NCBI GenBank assembly: GCA_905331475.1
Contig: CAJNYU010000909.1
Coordinates: 33,948-97,947 of the forward strand
From: Rotaria socialis
Taxonomy: Eukaryota; Rotifera; Eurotatoria; Philodinida; Philodinidae
Direction: 5' to 3'
DNA: 64,000 nucleotides
Both the position numbers and the translations under genes were made by a program. Under the pieces are notes generated by a model, which was not told the origin of the DNA, searched no databases, and saw only the letters and a program-made list of their open reading frames with translations. Positions 47,511-59,017 of this stretch are shown piece by piece. The number at the start of each line of letters is the position of its first letter. The first letter of the stretch is position 1.

Positions 47511-50500
47511 ATGAAATTAATATTACATAGTACAATTGCATTTGTTGCAATGGTTTCTATATGTTTTGGTGCGCCATTCAAATCAACCGATAAATGTGGC
47601 TACAGTGTAAGTAGCATTCAGCTGAAACAAAAATAATTAAATTCACTTGAGACACTCATATATTTCATTTCTAGGCATGTAATTTAGGTCAACCTGATAA
47701 ACTTAATGTTCATATTGTTCCACACACTCACGATGATGTTGGCTGGCTGAAAACTGTCGATCAGTACTTTTATGGAGGTTAGTGCAATTTTATTACAATA
47801 TCAAATTAAGGACTCTTGCAATTGTTTTGTTTGTGTCAGCTCGTAATGATATTCAACATGCTGCCGTTCAATATATTCTTGATTCAGTTATTCCAGCATT
47901 GGTTGAGAATCCTGATCGACGTTTTATTTATGTTGAAATGGCTTTTTTCTGGCGTTGGTGGTTAGAACAAACTGAAGACATGAAAAATACAGTAAAACAG
48001 CTTGTAAACAGCGGTAAATAATTATAGTCGTTCAATAACAATTAATTATATTCATTAAAATAGGTCATCTTGAATTCATTTCTGGGGGATGGTGTATGAA
48101 TGACGAAGGTGTAACACATTATAGTTCTATTATTGATCAACATAGTTTAGGCGCTGAATTTTTACGTGACGAGTTCGGAGAATGCGGTCGACCTAGGCTG
48201 GGCTGGCAAATCGATCCATTTGGTCATTCAAGAGAAGTAGCATCACTCTTTGCACAAGTTAGTTTATTAGAATAAAATCTTATTCTCATAAATATGATAC
48301 TGTCTATAATAGATGGGATTTGATGGATTATTTTTTGGTAGAGTTGATTTTCAAGATTATGCTATACGAAATTTAACTAAAACAATGGAAATGATCTGGA
48401 AAGGAAGCGCTAATTTAGGTGAACAAAGTTGGCTTTTTACTGGTATATTACCAAGAGTTTACACCGCACCATCATCATTTTGTTTCGACTATCGTTGTCG
48501 TGATGAGCCAATTAAAGTTAGTTTATCATTTGAAACTCTCTTGACTAATATTTTGATGTTCGCATAGGATGATCCACGATTGCATGACTATGATGTAGAT
48601 CAAAGAGTTCAAGCATTCATCGATGCAGCACATATTCAAGTTAACGTTTATAAATACATAAACATAGTCATATGTATTCTGTTTTTGTTAGGCTCGTAGT
48701 TTTACAACTAATCATATAATGATGACTATGGGTAGTGATTTTCATTATGAGAATGCTAATGAATGGTTTAAAAATTTAGAAAAATTAATAAAACATGTCA
48801 ATGCTAAGGTACTTGTAGATGTATAGATTTAGAAAAGGAGTGTTTCCTTTTCTATTGTATTCTATTTAGCAAGCAAATGGCAGCGATGTTAATCTATTAT
48901 ATTCTACTCCTACATGTTATTTATATGCGTTAAACAATGCGAATAAAACGTGGACAACGAAGACAGATGATTTCTTTCCAATTTCATACAGTGAGCATGG
49001 CCTTTGGAATGGCTATTTCACTTCAAGACCAGCATTGAAACGATATGAACGTCATTCAAATAATATTCTTCAAGTAACAAAACAGCTTAATGCATTTTCC
49101 AATATTACACTACGCCAAGCATTTTTTCCTCTAAGTATAAATTGAAAAAGAAAACAAAAAATTTTGTTTTTTGTATTTAATTTAAAAAAACATGTCAATA
49201 TACGCGTATAGATGAAGCGATGGGTGTTGCTCAACATCATGATGCAGTGAGTGGAACAGAAAAACAGCATGTTGCCGATGATTATGCTCTACGTTTATCA
49301 GATGGTATTGATTCGGCTCTTGTAAGAGAATCGATATGGAAATTTTGATGGTGAGAGTGATTGTTTTAAATTTTAGTATGTTATTAATCAAGCATATAAA
49401 AAATTGCTACCGAAAGAAAATCGGTCACCTGTAGTACCCAATCAATTTCTTTGTCAACTATCAAATATTAGTGAATGTTTACCTATCGAAGGACAAGATA
49501 TTGTAAGTGAAAATATTTTTCGTTTACAATCATTTATCAATGAAATCATTCATAGTTTACATTAACAATTTGGAATCCGACTATTCAACCTGTTCAGCAT
49601 ATAGTTCATGTGCCAGTGACGAAGTATTATACAATACGAAATCCAACGGGTGAAATTATTTTCGCTGATGTAAAATTTTTCAAACAATTTCATTTTCAGT
49701 TAGTATTGTTTCTTTGATTTTAATTCTGCAGGTTCATCAAATTTCTCAAATAATTAAAAATATCCCTGGCCGAACAAGCTCTGCGCAACTTGAAATATCA
49801 TTTCAAACGTCGATACCTGCTCTTGGCTTTAATACTTATTATTTTCAAGCTATAAGTAAAATATGAAATTTTCTTCTAGTTGAATCTAATTATGATTTAT
49901 TTTCATTAGGTGAGATCGAAATAGAGAAAAAATCTTCGATCGAAGTAACATACAATGAAGCATGTATTCTTCAAAATCAGGTAATTCATAATTAGAATAT
50001 TCTGCATTGTTTATCTATCAAATATTTTACGTGCAGAATCTGCGAATTGAATTTGATGATCAAGGCAATTTGAAGAATATTACAAATCGAAGGAAAAATT
50101 TTACAGTTTCATTTTCTGCTCAAGGCTTTTATTGGTATACAAGTAAATATCCACAATTTATTGAATATATATTATCATCTTTGTGATATTTTTAATGTTC
50201 AGGTTTTCCCGGTAATAATTCTGGTCCAGAATTTCAAGCATCTGGTGCTTATTTCTTTCGACCACTAACACCGACGCCATTGCCCGTAAGCAATACACGT
50301 AATATGTCAGTACAAAATAGAGATTGACGAAGTTTTGTTCATTATATTTCGTATATTTTTAGAACATGCACCTATTCAAATGTATCACAAAAAGCATCGA
50401 TTGTGTATAATGAATGGGCTAGTCAAGAAATCAGACTCTATGATGGTGCAAACAATGTTGAAATGGAATGGATTGTTGGACCAATACCAATAGATGATAA

Positions 50501-51477
50501 TTTTGGAAAAGAAATAATTATGCGTTACGATACAGATATTCAAACTGATGGATTATTTTATACAGATGCTAATGGACGTGAAATAATAGAACGTAAACGA
50601 GATTATCGACCATCATGGAATTATACAGTCTATGAAAGTGTTAGTGGAAACTATTATCCTATTCCTAGTCGTGTATGGATTAAAGATAATCAAAGACAAA
50701 TGACTATACTGACAGGTAAAGATAAAACTGTTTTTTTTTAAATTTTATTTCTATTCTCTCTACTCGTTTAGATCGATCTGAAGGTGGTTCAAGTATGCAT
50801 GATGGTTCTGTGGAACTTATGATTCATCGTCGTACACTCTACGATGATTCACAAGGTGTCGGCGAACCAATGAATGAAACAGCTTACGGTAAAGGTCTTG
50901 TAATATGTGGCAAACACTTTCTTATTATTGAACCACCTGAAAATAGTGCGCTTTATCATCGTCCTACTGCTCAACAACTCTATATGAGTCCTATTAGTAC
51001 ATATGCATTACCGGCAGTATCGTATACTGATTATTCAAATAATTTTCGTCAAACATGGTCAGCTTTAACTGCACAAATGCCATATAATGTTCATTTACTG
51101 ACATTAGATCAATTGACAGTAAAAGTATTTCTTATACGTATTGAACATTATTTTGAATTACATGAAGACGACACTTTTTCGAAACCGGTTCAAGTCGATT
51201 TACAATTTTTTTTCGATAGTGTAGGTAAAATAATGGATTTAACTGAATTAACACTTTCAGCTAATTTACCATTGAATGATATGAATCGGCTTATTTGGAG
51301 AACAGCAAACGACGAATCATCATATTCAAAACCAACACGTACGAAGAAAAACGTTTTTCATTTATTCAATGAATCTAATTGTATTATGATATTTTAGACT
51401 CGAAGGCATCATTGACGAATACAATAGTAACACTCAATCCTATGCAAATCAAAACTTTTCAAGTTACATTGGAATAA
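47511..51477 (+). CDS. MAN2B1: Lysosomal alpha-mannosidase (glycoside hydrolase family 38), 18 exons
   Basis: Removes alpha-linked mannose from N-glycans in the lysosome, by family. Exons: 47511-47606, 47675-47777, 47840-48013, 48064-48257, 48313-48516, 48568-48639, 48692-48808, 48870-49134, 49212-49321, 49377-49502, 49556-49669, 49732-49855, 49910-49980, 50037-50142, 50203-50305, 50363-50715, 50772-51338 and 51398-51477. Phases agree throughout, giving 992 residues (family about 1000). A signal peptide ([17 protein letters not shown]) comes first. Zinc-site HTHDD lies in [13 protein letters not shown], and the catalytic nucleophile Asp in [26 protein letters not shown] is the second zinc-ligand region. 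[15 protein letters not shown] and [11 protein letters not shown] mark the C-terminal domains, ending [15 protein letters not shown]. The ends of exons 15 and 17 were set by phase and family similarity. All catalytic residues are intact. Confidence 0.92.
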
Positions 51478-51917
51478 ATAATTTTTGGTCACCAATATAA
51501 TTTTACTTTTCTTTTCTAAATTAAATAAAAGATAATGATTGCCTGGGAAATCAAAAACTAATTTCCGTGTCACATATATTGACATGATGAAACGAAGATT
51601 CATCAGAGTATTGCTGCGTAGTAATAAATACATTAGTTCTGTTTGTGACCAGAGGTGAAAGCTGATTCCATTAATTCCAAATGATTCGCTGTAATTGCTA
51701 TGGTGTGAAAAGCGTTTTTTCCTCCTTGTTATTTACTCATTTTTCATTTTGATCTGATTAAACGAAAATTCAATATCAAATGTGTGTTCAACATGAAAAA
51801 TTGATTCAACTCTCAAGAAAAGCAGTTAAATCCAAATGATTCTATAACCACAGAATCAGCTTTTACTGCTTGATTTGTGCACGGTAGCAATCGGAATATG
51901 ATTTGTTAAATAGAAAG
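51478..51917. other. 3' flank of the mannosidase gene
   Basis: AATAAA near 51523 probably ends the mannosidase transcript. Nothing else is seen before the MITE. Confidence 0.5.
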
Positions 51918-52110
51918 AAATGTAACAGTGGCGGATCCAGAAAATCTGTTAGGGGGTGGGGCTCCTGGCCAAAAACCAGTTTTTCAAGTCTAGTTGATGC
52001 AGAGCGACTATTTTCTATTTCATTTCTGCTGGGGGAAATCGAAAAAAATTTCTTAAGGGGAGTGGCGATCGCCGGGTAGCCTAACTGGTGGATCTGCCAC
52101 TGAAATGTAA
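51918..52110. mobile_element. hAT-type MITE with perfect 8-base target duplication (second)
   Basis: The element is 51926-52102 (177 bases). The left end CAGTGGCGGATCCAG matches the complement of the right end (CAGTGGCAGATCCACC) with few changes. The 8-base direct repeat AAATGTAA lies at 51918-51925 and 52103-52110. CAGTGGCGGATCCA-type ends are common in hAT MITEs of many animals. It is non-coding and GC-rich against its flanks. Its internal sequence is unlike the MITE at 28867. Confidence 0.85.
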
Positions 52111-53334
52111 GACTTACTAGGAACACTAATATTGAATAGAAACTAAAGTATAACACTATTCATGAAAAGATAATTATTATAGACCAAGTTCGATTGAAAT
52201 TCAGAAATTTAATGAATCTAGAAGAAATATATGGTATTAACCAATCGAAACAAAAAGATTTTCTGACCCGTTTCAAGGCATTCTATTTAGAATGTGTCAT
52301 GGATTCAAATAATACTCAATGATCCAAAATAGGTGAGATAATTACTATTGAGTAATATTTTTTGCTGTTGTTAGTTTATCGACGCAGTCACACTGAAACA
52401 GTGAGACAAGTCGGAATTACAGCTTCATCCTGAAGTATACCTTTGACATATTAGTCGTAAATCAAAATTTTTGCGTAGGATATCGAGATCCTTTTTGTGC
52501 ATTTAAATAAATTGAAATTTTTAATCAAAATCATATAAAAAAAACGTCAATATCTGGCAATGAAATTTAAATACTTTTATTTTTAAAATAGCATTTTCTT
52601 ATGTCTCAACCAGATCTTTGCTAGATTGAAGTTTATCTTCATATAAACATAATTTTCAACAAGCAGGTCAAGTTCAAAGAAAGGAGAACAACAAAGAGAA
52701 GAATTTAGCATAAAGAGCTATATAGTTGTACATTAAATTATTTAGCATTATCAATGCATTTTTATTTATGCTTTAACTACTTCATAATTCATGCGATGAA
52801 AAGTTCTTTTTTTTCCTTGAAAATATTTTTATGAGTGTGGGTGTGAAGAGAGATAAGAACACCCACACCCCACACCCTCGTTAGAATTGAATTCCGTTAA
52901 AATCCAACATCGGATCCGATTGAATTCAATACCAAGGATCCGACTGTAGGTCCGTGTCCAGGAATTCCATAAGATTTCTTCGGTTTTATTGAAGCACATA
53001 TGATATTCGGCATATTCACTGTCTGATCCTTGTCGGAATCCGATAGGATCCTACTGTCGGAATGATTCTCCAGGGATGAGCACCTTGTATGGTGGACAGA
53101 AAGCTGGACCATCTGACCGATCTATAATTGTAAATCTCATTCCAGACCTATCCTTCTTTATTAATATATCACATCCATGCTTATAGGCATGTCTCGGGCA
53201 GACATCTAAATCTAAATTTATTTTCTAAGAAGTTAACTTAAAACCGAAGGCGTTGTGTTACTGCTAAAAATATTATTTAGTATCCGACTAGTTGCCAAAC
53301 AAAAACAAGAAGTCGACGAACTTCATCCATTCGA
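52111..53334. other. Intergenic with a hairpin and GGATCCGA-rich patch
   Basis: A hairpin lies at 52835-52868 (listed). At about 52898-53070, TCGGATCCGA, GGATCCGAC and TCGGAATCCGA/GGATCC motifs recur in both orientations, which suggests a degraded repeat element. No gene was recognised. Confidence 0.45.
52835..52868. repeat. Hairpin with 10-base perfect stem
   Basis: GTGTGGGTGT (52835-52844) and ACACCCACAC (52859-52868) form a perfect stem around a 14-base loop. Confidence 0.7.
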
Positions 53335-53547
53335 ATGGATTCATCGTGGATACCTCCAACACTGGTTTATATGCAGCAACAATTGATTCGTTATGTTTGT
53401 TCAGCGTGTCTCATATTTGGTATTCCAGGTTGTTTATTAAACGTTATACTTTTATCACAACGACAAGTGCGTGTCACATCGTGTTGTAATTGTATGTATC
53501 GACTCAATCTAATGTTTCACGCTCAAAGAAAAAACAAATGCAAATGA
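53335..53547 (+). pseudogene. Fragment of a class A receptor gene
   Basis: After an ATG, LIFGIPGCLLNVILLSQRQV aligns with the TM1 region of the receptor at 11951 (LFGTIGNILNIIILSQRQL), including the shared LSQRQ turn. The sequence then leaves the family after VTSCC and stops within 30 residues; helices 2-7 are absent downstream. The conserved GN of TM1 is GC here. It is a truncated relic of the same receptor family. Confidence 0.65.
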
Positions 53548-55446
53548 ATTCACGGAGACATCTCTATGTTTCGTGTAAATGAAGTGTTCATAAGAAATGA
53601 TTTTGATTTCCTATCTCAGAATTTTCCTCTGGCCAGTGTCGAGTAATTCTGATATACAAGGAAGCAGTTTATTATAAGTCGAGACGAGTAGTAAGATGAT
53701 GGCTACTAAAATTCTATCTAATAACGCTACATGACCAATCTTTATTGTTGTCAAGAAGCAGATTGAATATTTGATTTAGACTAGAGACTGGTTATATTAA
53801 ATTCACTATGGAGACCAAATCTATCAATTTTGTTACTATATTGTAAGTGTCATTAAAATATGATCGATGCACTACTGACAACAGTCAATTTACAATCATT
53901 TACGATCGTTATGATGCGTCATCTATGTTCTGCTTTACTTAAAAAGGCGAGCTTATATTGACTTTCAGCTATATTGAGAAATGACGTTGGATATTTCACA
54001 AACGTTGATGCACGAATTTTGATATTGATTCTTTCTTTTTCTTTCATCATTGATATTCGTTTGGATGAATCACAGGCCTCGCAGCAGTACTACTTTCCTG
54101 ATTTCTTTTTGATGTCCTGATATTTTATGATTTTTTACCAATAGGCCTAAATATTAATGACTTTCACATTTTCTTTTGCTATGATCAATATTTCAAGGTT
54201 TATATAGATGTAATTATTTGAGAAGTTTTACGAAAAAGCTTTTCAGCGCAGCCCCGTTGGGACTAAAATGTGGAACTCACATATTTCGATCAATTAGATA
54301 CTGATCAAATAGAAGTTTTATTTTTTCAGAATAGTGAGATCATATTTTGTTCAAAAATAAGATAATAAAACCTTTTTAACATTTCAAGTTTATTGAATCT
54401 ATCAATAGGAAATATTACTAGAGAGAACGTATAAAAAAACTTTTTGTTTAGAATATGTTAGTATGATGAAGTGTTTAGTGGTTCCATTGAGAAATATTGT
54501 GAATAATAATAGTTTAAACAGTATTTAAGATATAGCTATCAATAATATTGAGAAATTTATATTTTTTCGTATTATCAGGTGAGAAATTGATACATTTTTT
54601 CATAAACGAAAATTTGATAAAAGCTTCCCAGTGGATGGAAAAGTTGCGAATTGTAAATACACTAGTTGCTAGCTTCTGTAGCGGTAGCATACACCCGTTG
54701 CTAACGTCTGTAATAATAAAAATATATGATACTATCGTAACTATGGACTAATAATAAAAACGACAGATTTTGATGATTAATTAGAGATTAAATCCTAATT
54801 ATAATGATTTCTAATTAGTGAAACTAGATTTTTATTACTGATGTGAGTAGCGATGAACATAGGCAATCGACCTGTACCAAAAACGTTTCTAATTAGTGCA
54901 TCTAAGTGTTACTGTTTTTTATATTTTATGTCTGTAATGGGGAGGGGTTGGGGTGGAGTACAGGGGAGCCGTAAACACCTAACAATTCAACTTACACTCA
55001 CTATTTTTTTCGAAAATATATGTGAGTTCCACAAAAAAAGAATTAGAAGCAAGCATCCAACGAAAAGCGATTTCTTCACATTTTTGATTTTTCCTTCATG
55101 ATTTATGAAGCTCATCGAAGCAATACACGTGGTTATAAAAATAAATTACCATTACTTTATTCAATTTTGAGAAAGTTTAATCGCTTAGTGCGTTATCCAA
55201 ACAAGTCTACAAATGTCCTGATTCTTATCAAAAATCCGGATTTTTTTCCAATTTATGTCCTGTCTGAATTCCTGATTTTGAGACACAGGCTGCTGCGACC
55301 CCTGGATGAAATCACTGCATTATAAAGCATTTTCCTTGATGTCTCCACGTTTTTCTATCACTGAGAAAGAAGTACGTAAGTTTACAAACAAAACAAATAT
55401 TAGTACGGTTAAAAATTCAAACTATATTTTATGTTTTAGAATAGTG
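53548..55446. other. Intergenic, possible old transposon residue
   Basis: No gene was recognised. A perfect 15-base inverted pair (GTGGAACTCACATAT, 54270-54284 and 55018-55032) and a GC-rich patch near 54940-54980 may be old transposon sequence. TTTCTAATTAGTG occurs twice, near 54809 and 54888. Confidence 0.35.
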
Positions 55447-55854
55447 ATGAGAGAATTTGAACGAATCAAGCGAATTATAGATCTCGCAGCTCAACTGTGG
55501 ACATATGATCATACTTTAACATTAGGTGCACTTCTCCAAAAGTGGATTTGGACAGATTGGATAGAATCTCGAGGGGATATCTTTCATCCTGAAGACACTC
55601 AAACTGAGCAACGTTTCAATGAAGCCATTAACAAAGCTCAATTATTGTCAACATCTCCTTCAGAACTCACTGAGCTTCAGCAAGACATCATTCAGAAAAT
55701 TGAAGAACTTTGGCATCTTGTACCTGATCAACGTTTTGGACAATTTCTCTCAAATTATGCTTTTGGTCATTTCATGAGTCATCCGCCAAAGATGATGCTT
55801 CAACAAAATGATCAGACTATTCTTGAAGCAATGCAAGAATGTCACAAAGCTTAA
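55447..55854 (+). CDS. Small protein with a duplicated module resembling short bacterial hypothetical proteins
   Basis: 135 residues. The start is the ATG at 55447, six bases after an AG that may be a splice acceptor (TATGTTTTAG), so a 5' exon is possible. The N-terminal module reads MREFERIKRIIDLAAQLW, then TLTLGALLQKWIW and GDIFHPEDTQTEQRF. This closely resembles the layout MRxPERIxxILxxLxxxW…LGQLIxN…DxFYxEDxxxxxxL of short uncharacterised bacterial and phage proteins, as I remember them. The second half (DIIQKIEELWHLVPDQRFGQFLSNYAFG…) looks like a diverged second copy: LW, five residues, then [RT]xGxxL. No signal peptide or membrane segment is present. Function is unknown, even in bacteria. 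Codon use is like neighbouring host genes, so any transfer would be old. Confidence 0.6.
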   Translation: MREFERIKRIIDLAAQLWTYDHTLTLGALLQKWIWTDWIESRGDIFHPEDTQTEQRFNEAINKAQLLSTSPSELTELQQDIIQKIEELWHLVPDQRFGQFLSNYAFGHFMSHPPKMMLQQNDQTILEAMQECHKA

Positions 55855-57037
55855 TTTTCCTTTTTTTTCACGCGATCATAACCGAAGTTAAACACCCAAT
55901 TCACTCATATTTCATTTGATTTTAACATTACCTCTTTTCGTTAACAAATAAAAATAAATCCCTAGAGTGAATTATTCTACCGATAATAATTTACACGAGT
56001 AATAGCTACATCAATACTTCAGTTTGCTTTGCTTTATTAGAAAAACATTTTGTTTTCGTGCCTTTCATGCAGATCTAACGGGTTGCTTTTAATTTTTATC
56101 CATTGCAATATTAATTTATACTTACTTTCGGATTCCATTTATGTTATCAAATGTAATGCATGCATGTTGTTTAGAAACAAAATAGTCTTAACAACAAGTG
56201 TAACTCGATACATATATTTTCATTCCTATTCATTGATTATAGAATGATCGAATTTCACATGTATTGATATTATTCTAAGCTATTGAAGAACCACATGTTA
56301 CACTACGTACGTTGAGTCTCAATAAATAGTTCTAGAGTAGTAGCTGATTACATTCAAAGCAAATACGAAATTGTAACGTTTATCAAAATGAATAAACTGC
56401 CTACCAGTTTGAATTGAATAGAATAGAATAAATGACTTTGGAAATTACAAAATTATTAGAGCAATGGAAGAACAGTTAAACTTAATCAAAATTCTGACGT
56501 CTAAGAGCTACTTTCATAAGAAAGTATTTCGAATTTTTAATCATTTTCAGAACACTATCTAGTAGCACCAAACACGAATGAAATCAATTTATAGGCACAA
56601 TCGTACAGGACGAAAAAATGATTCGTGAGTCGATGGTGAAATATTTCCGTACCAGTTAAAAGAACTTAACGAAAAGTAAACGCATTATATTTTTCTTTCA
56701 TTCTTGTTTGAACCAAAAGAGAGGCATGATACTTTAATCGATTTATTTCCAGTAGATTTGACGTATACGACTGAGAGAACATATGGCTTGACTATATTTT
56801 ACTATAGAAGTAAAATATTATTTTTAAAACTAATCCCCACTAACAACTGAGAAATATCATCAATATGCTGGTCTCTGATGTTTCTTTCGATATTTTTCAG
56901 ATTTTCTAATCTTTAAAAGATAAAATTATAAATGTAATTGTTTATCTAATTTTTTTTATAAAAAGAAATTACTCGTGGTATAAATAGTCAATACATCTCA
57001 TTGTTTTCATGATAGTCAGTAGGGAAAATGTGATGGA
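55855..57037. other. Intergenic, no feature seen
   Basis: Between the 3' ends of convergent genes (55447 plus, 57038 minus). AT-rich, with AATAAA near 55948 as the likely end of the upstream gene. Confidence 0.4.
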
Positions 57038-57914
57038 CTATGTCAACTTTTTACCGAACCAAATAGTTTCTGGATCTTGTTCAAGAACAGTGAAGCCAAC
57101 TTTTGTATAAAAACGAAAAGCTCTAGCATTATTTGCAGACATTTCTAAATATAAAAAGATTGCTTTCACAAAATGTTGTTAACGTGAAAATAGAATTTGG
57201 CATACGTAAATGAACGCCTTTCGATCCAAGTCGTTTCAATTCATCTACGATGTGATGAATCATTTTTGTCCCATAACCTTGTCCTTTAATATTAAAATTA
57301 TTAGATGTTTTTATTTTTAATATATCAAGTAACCTTGAGCTTTTGGAAGGAGATCAATATGAAGATGTGATGGATAGCCATCGAAAAGTTTAAATGACTG
57401 TAAGTTATCGTTGTGAAAACTGCGTAAAACTTCTCGATCTTGTTTCACACTTTCTTCGTCTACAACAGTAAATCCAAAAAATTATCAAATAATTTACAAA
57501 AATGTTTTATGCCAATATTTATTTAAATATTTGCCCTCATTGGATTTTAACTCCCGACCAAAAAAAAGGCATACTTCATTAACCTGATGGAACTTTTGGA
57601 TACAATTGTTTTACTTTTGAAAGCCATTCATTCACGTATTGTTGGTAGAAAATATCAGAATGTAAAGTACCAAGTACATAGCCGCATACATTGCCTTCCA
57701 AATCTTCTAAGATAAATGCAAGTTCCGGAGATAAATGAATGTATGGTGAAACGAATCGATATCCCAATAGTTTCGGATCATCATACAGCAAAGTTGCATC
57801 GTTACCGGCATCTCCAGTCTTTAAACAAACATCAATAGCACTCTCTTCATCCGCGATCGTACACGGACGAATGTTGAAAGATTGTAAAATCGACTGGTTG
57901 TTTGTAGCTGTCAT
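57038..57914 (-). CDS. GNAT acetyltransferase like the O-GlcNAcase C-terminal domain, four exons
   Basis: A predicted acetyl-CoA-dependent N-acetyltransferase. Exons (minus): 57914-57584, 57459-57334, 57283-57206 and 57144-57038. All are in phase with GT-AG introns, giving 213 residues. NIRPCTIADEESAIDVC and the GDAGNDATLLYDDPKLLGYR block match the start of the GNAT-like domain at the C-terminus of O-GlcNAcase and its bacterial stand-alone relatives. Then come ELAFILEDLEGNVCGYVLG (central strands), HLHIDLLPKAQGQGYGTKM with the acetyl-CoA loop Q-x-x-G-x-G, and MSANNARAFRFYTKVGF, the usual last helix and strand. No glycosidase domain is attached. The O-GlcNAcase version is thought not to bind acetyl-CoA well, but here the loop is intact. 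The substrate is unknown. Confidence 0.85.
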
Positions 57915-58456
57915 AGGATGTGATGATATCGAAGCAAAGAAGAAAAAAGGACTCTTTACAATAGATAAGAAATTATATAGTTTTCAGAGTCTTATCATAT
58001 CGCATACAAAAAGACCTGCTTGTCCTATTTAAGCAAAAGTTAAAATTCAATAATAACAAGTACGATTGGCCTAGCTTATTAATTTAAGATAATCTTGTTA
58101 TCAAACAGTGCCAAAAGAACTCGTTCATGATGCTAAATAAAAAATGAACTATTTAGTATATCTAAATTCTAGACTGGTAGTTTTTTGATGAAATGCCAAC
58201 CACTGAAACAGTTTTTCGGTTTGTTTCACAAGCATTTGCCTGTATTGAACAACAAATCAAATAAACGTTCATCGGATAGGTGAAGCAAATTAGAGAAGCA
58301 GAAAAGGATCATACGAGCAAAATAATACACAAGATCTACTGGTCTTTCAAATAAAATGAAATGTATCGTCATAGGAGAAAAGTACGCTGAACACTTGAAT
58401 AATTGTATGATCGGTTCAATTTGTTGAGCTGTCATATAATTTGGCTGATTATTCGA
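57915..58456. other. Intergenic between two minus-strand genes
   Basis: Holds the promoter of the GNAT gene and the 3' flank of the PLAC8 gene. The frame at 58226-58435 (minus) has no domain. Nothing else is seen. Confidence 0.4.
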
Positions 58457-59017
58457 TCAGAAATGACGTGATTCGTATGCTTCTTGGGGAGGTGGTCTAT
58501 TGTATATTGGTTGAGAGAAAGTTGGCTGATTGGTAACCTGATAACTCATCTGTTGATTGCTTCGTCCATTGTGACCTAAATACAGGAATTCTTAGATAAT
58601 GGGATTAATTGCAGTTGCTTGCCTCTCGATTTCATCTCACGAGCCTCCTGACATAATGCGCATGGACCACAACACAACGTAGCTGGTATATCACTACAGG
58701 TTGCATCTTCACGTAGGTTATAGATTCTTCGAAGTTTTTCTCTTTTTAAATAGTGTGGTAGCCAGCACATATAGAAATGTGCTAGCAACCAGTATATACA
58801 ACAGAATCCCAAGCAACTACTGTCATCAATTTTCTCAGCATTTGAACCAAATAAACATGGCGTACAGCAACATCCAAAACAACATATGGGAAAATCATCG
58901 CAGCAGCCAAATAAGCTTTCTAGAATTGAATGTTAAAACATATTTATTTTTTGTTAATGATCATAGTTTCAGACATAAAAAATTATACTTACCGTTCCAA
59001 GTATTCATTTCCGCCAT
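58457..59017 (-). CDS. PLAC8 (cysteine-rich) family membrane protein, three exons
   Basis: PLAC8 proteins are small cysteine-rich membrane-associated proteins (cornifelin/ponzr in animals, cadmium- and size-related in plants). Exons (minus): 59017-58993, 58919-58623 and 58575-58457, giving 146 residues. The start is MAEMNTW, fitting the usual short N-terminus before the cysteine block. Landmarks are LFGCCDDFPICCFGCCCTPC (family CxxC/CCLxxxCPC block), a hydrophobic middle (FCCIYWLLAHFYMCWLP), then RRIYNLREDATCSD, and CCGPCALCQEAREMKSRG, the family's C-terminal signature. The tail is Gln/Asn/Pro-rich. The second intron begins with GC (AGAG|GCAAGC) and ends AG, an uncommon but known GC-AG class; reading frame and the complete signature support it. 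Metal or lipid roles cannot be told from sequence. Confidence 0.87.

Noticed and set aside
54270..55032. Perfect 15-base inverted pair as transposon ends
   Set aside because: Similarity stops at 15 bases, and no target duplication or coherent interior was found.
57739..58032. 97-residue plus-strand frame
   Set aside because: Antisense shadow of the first GNAT exon.
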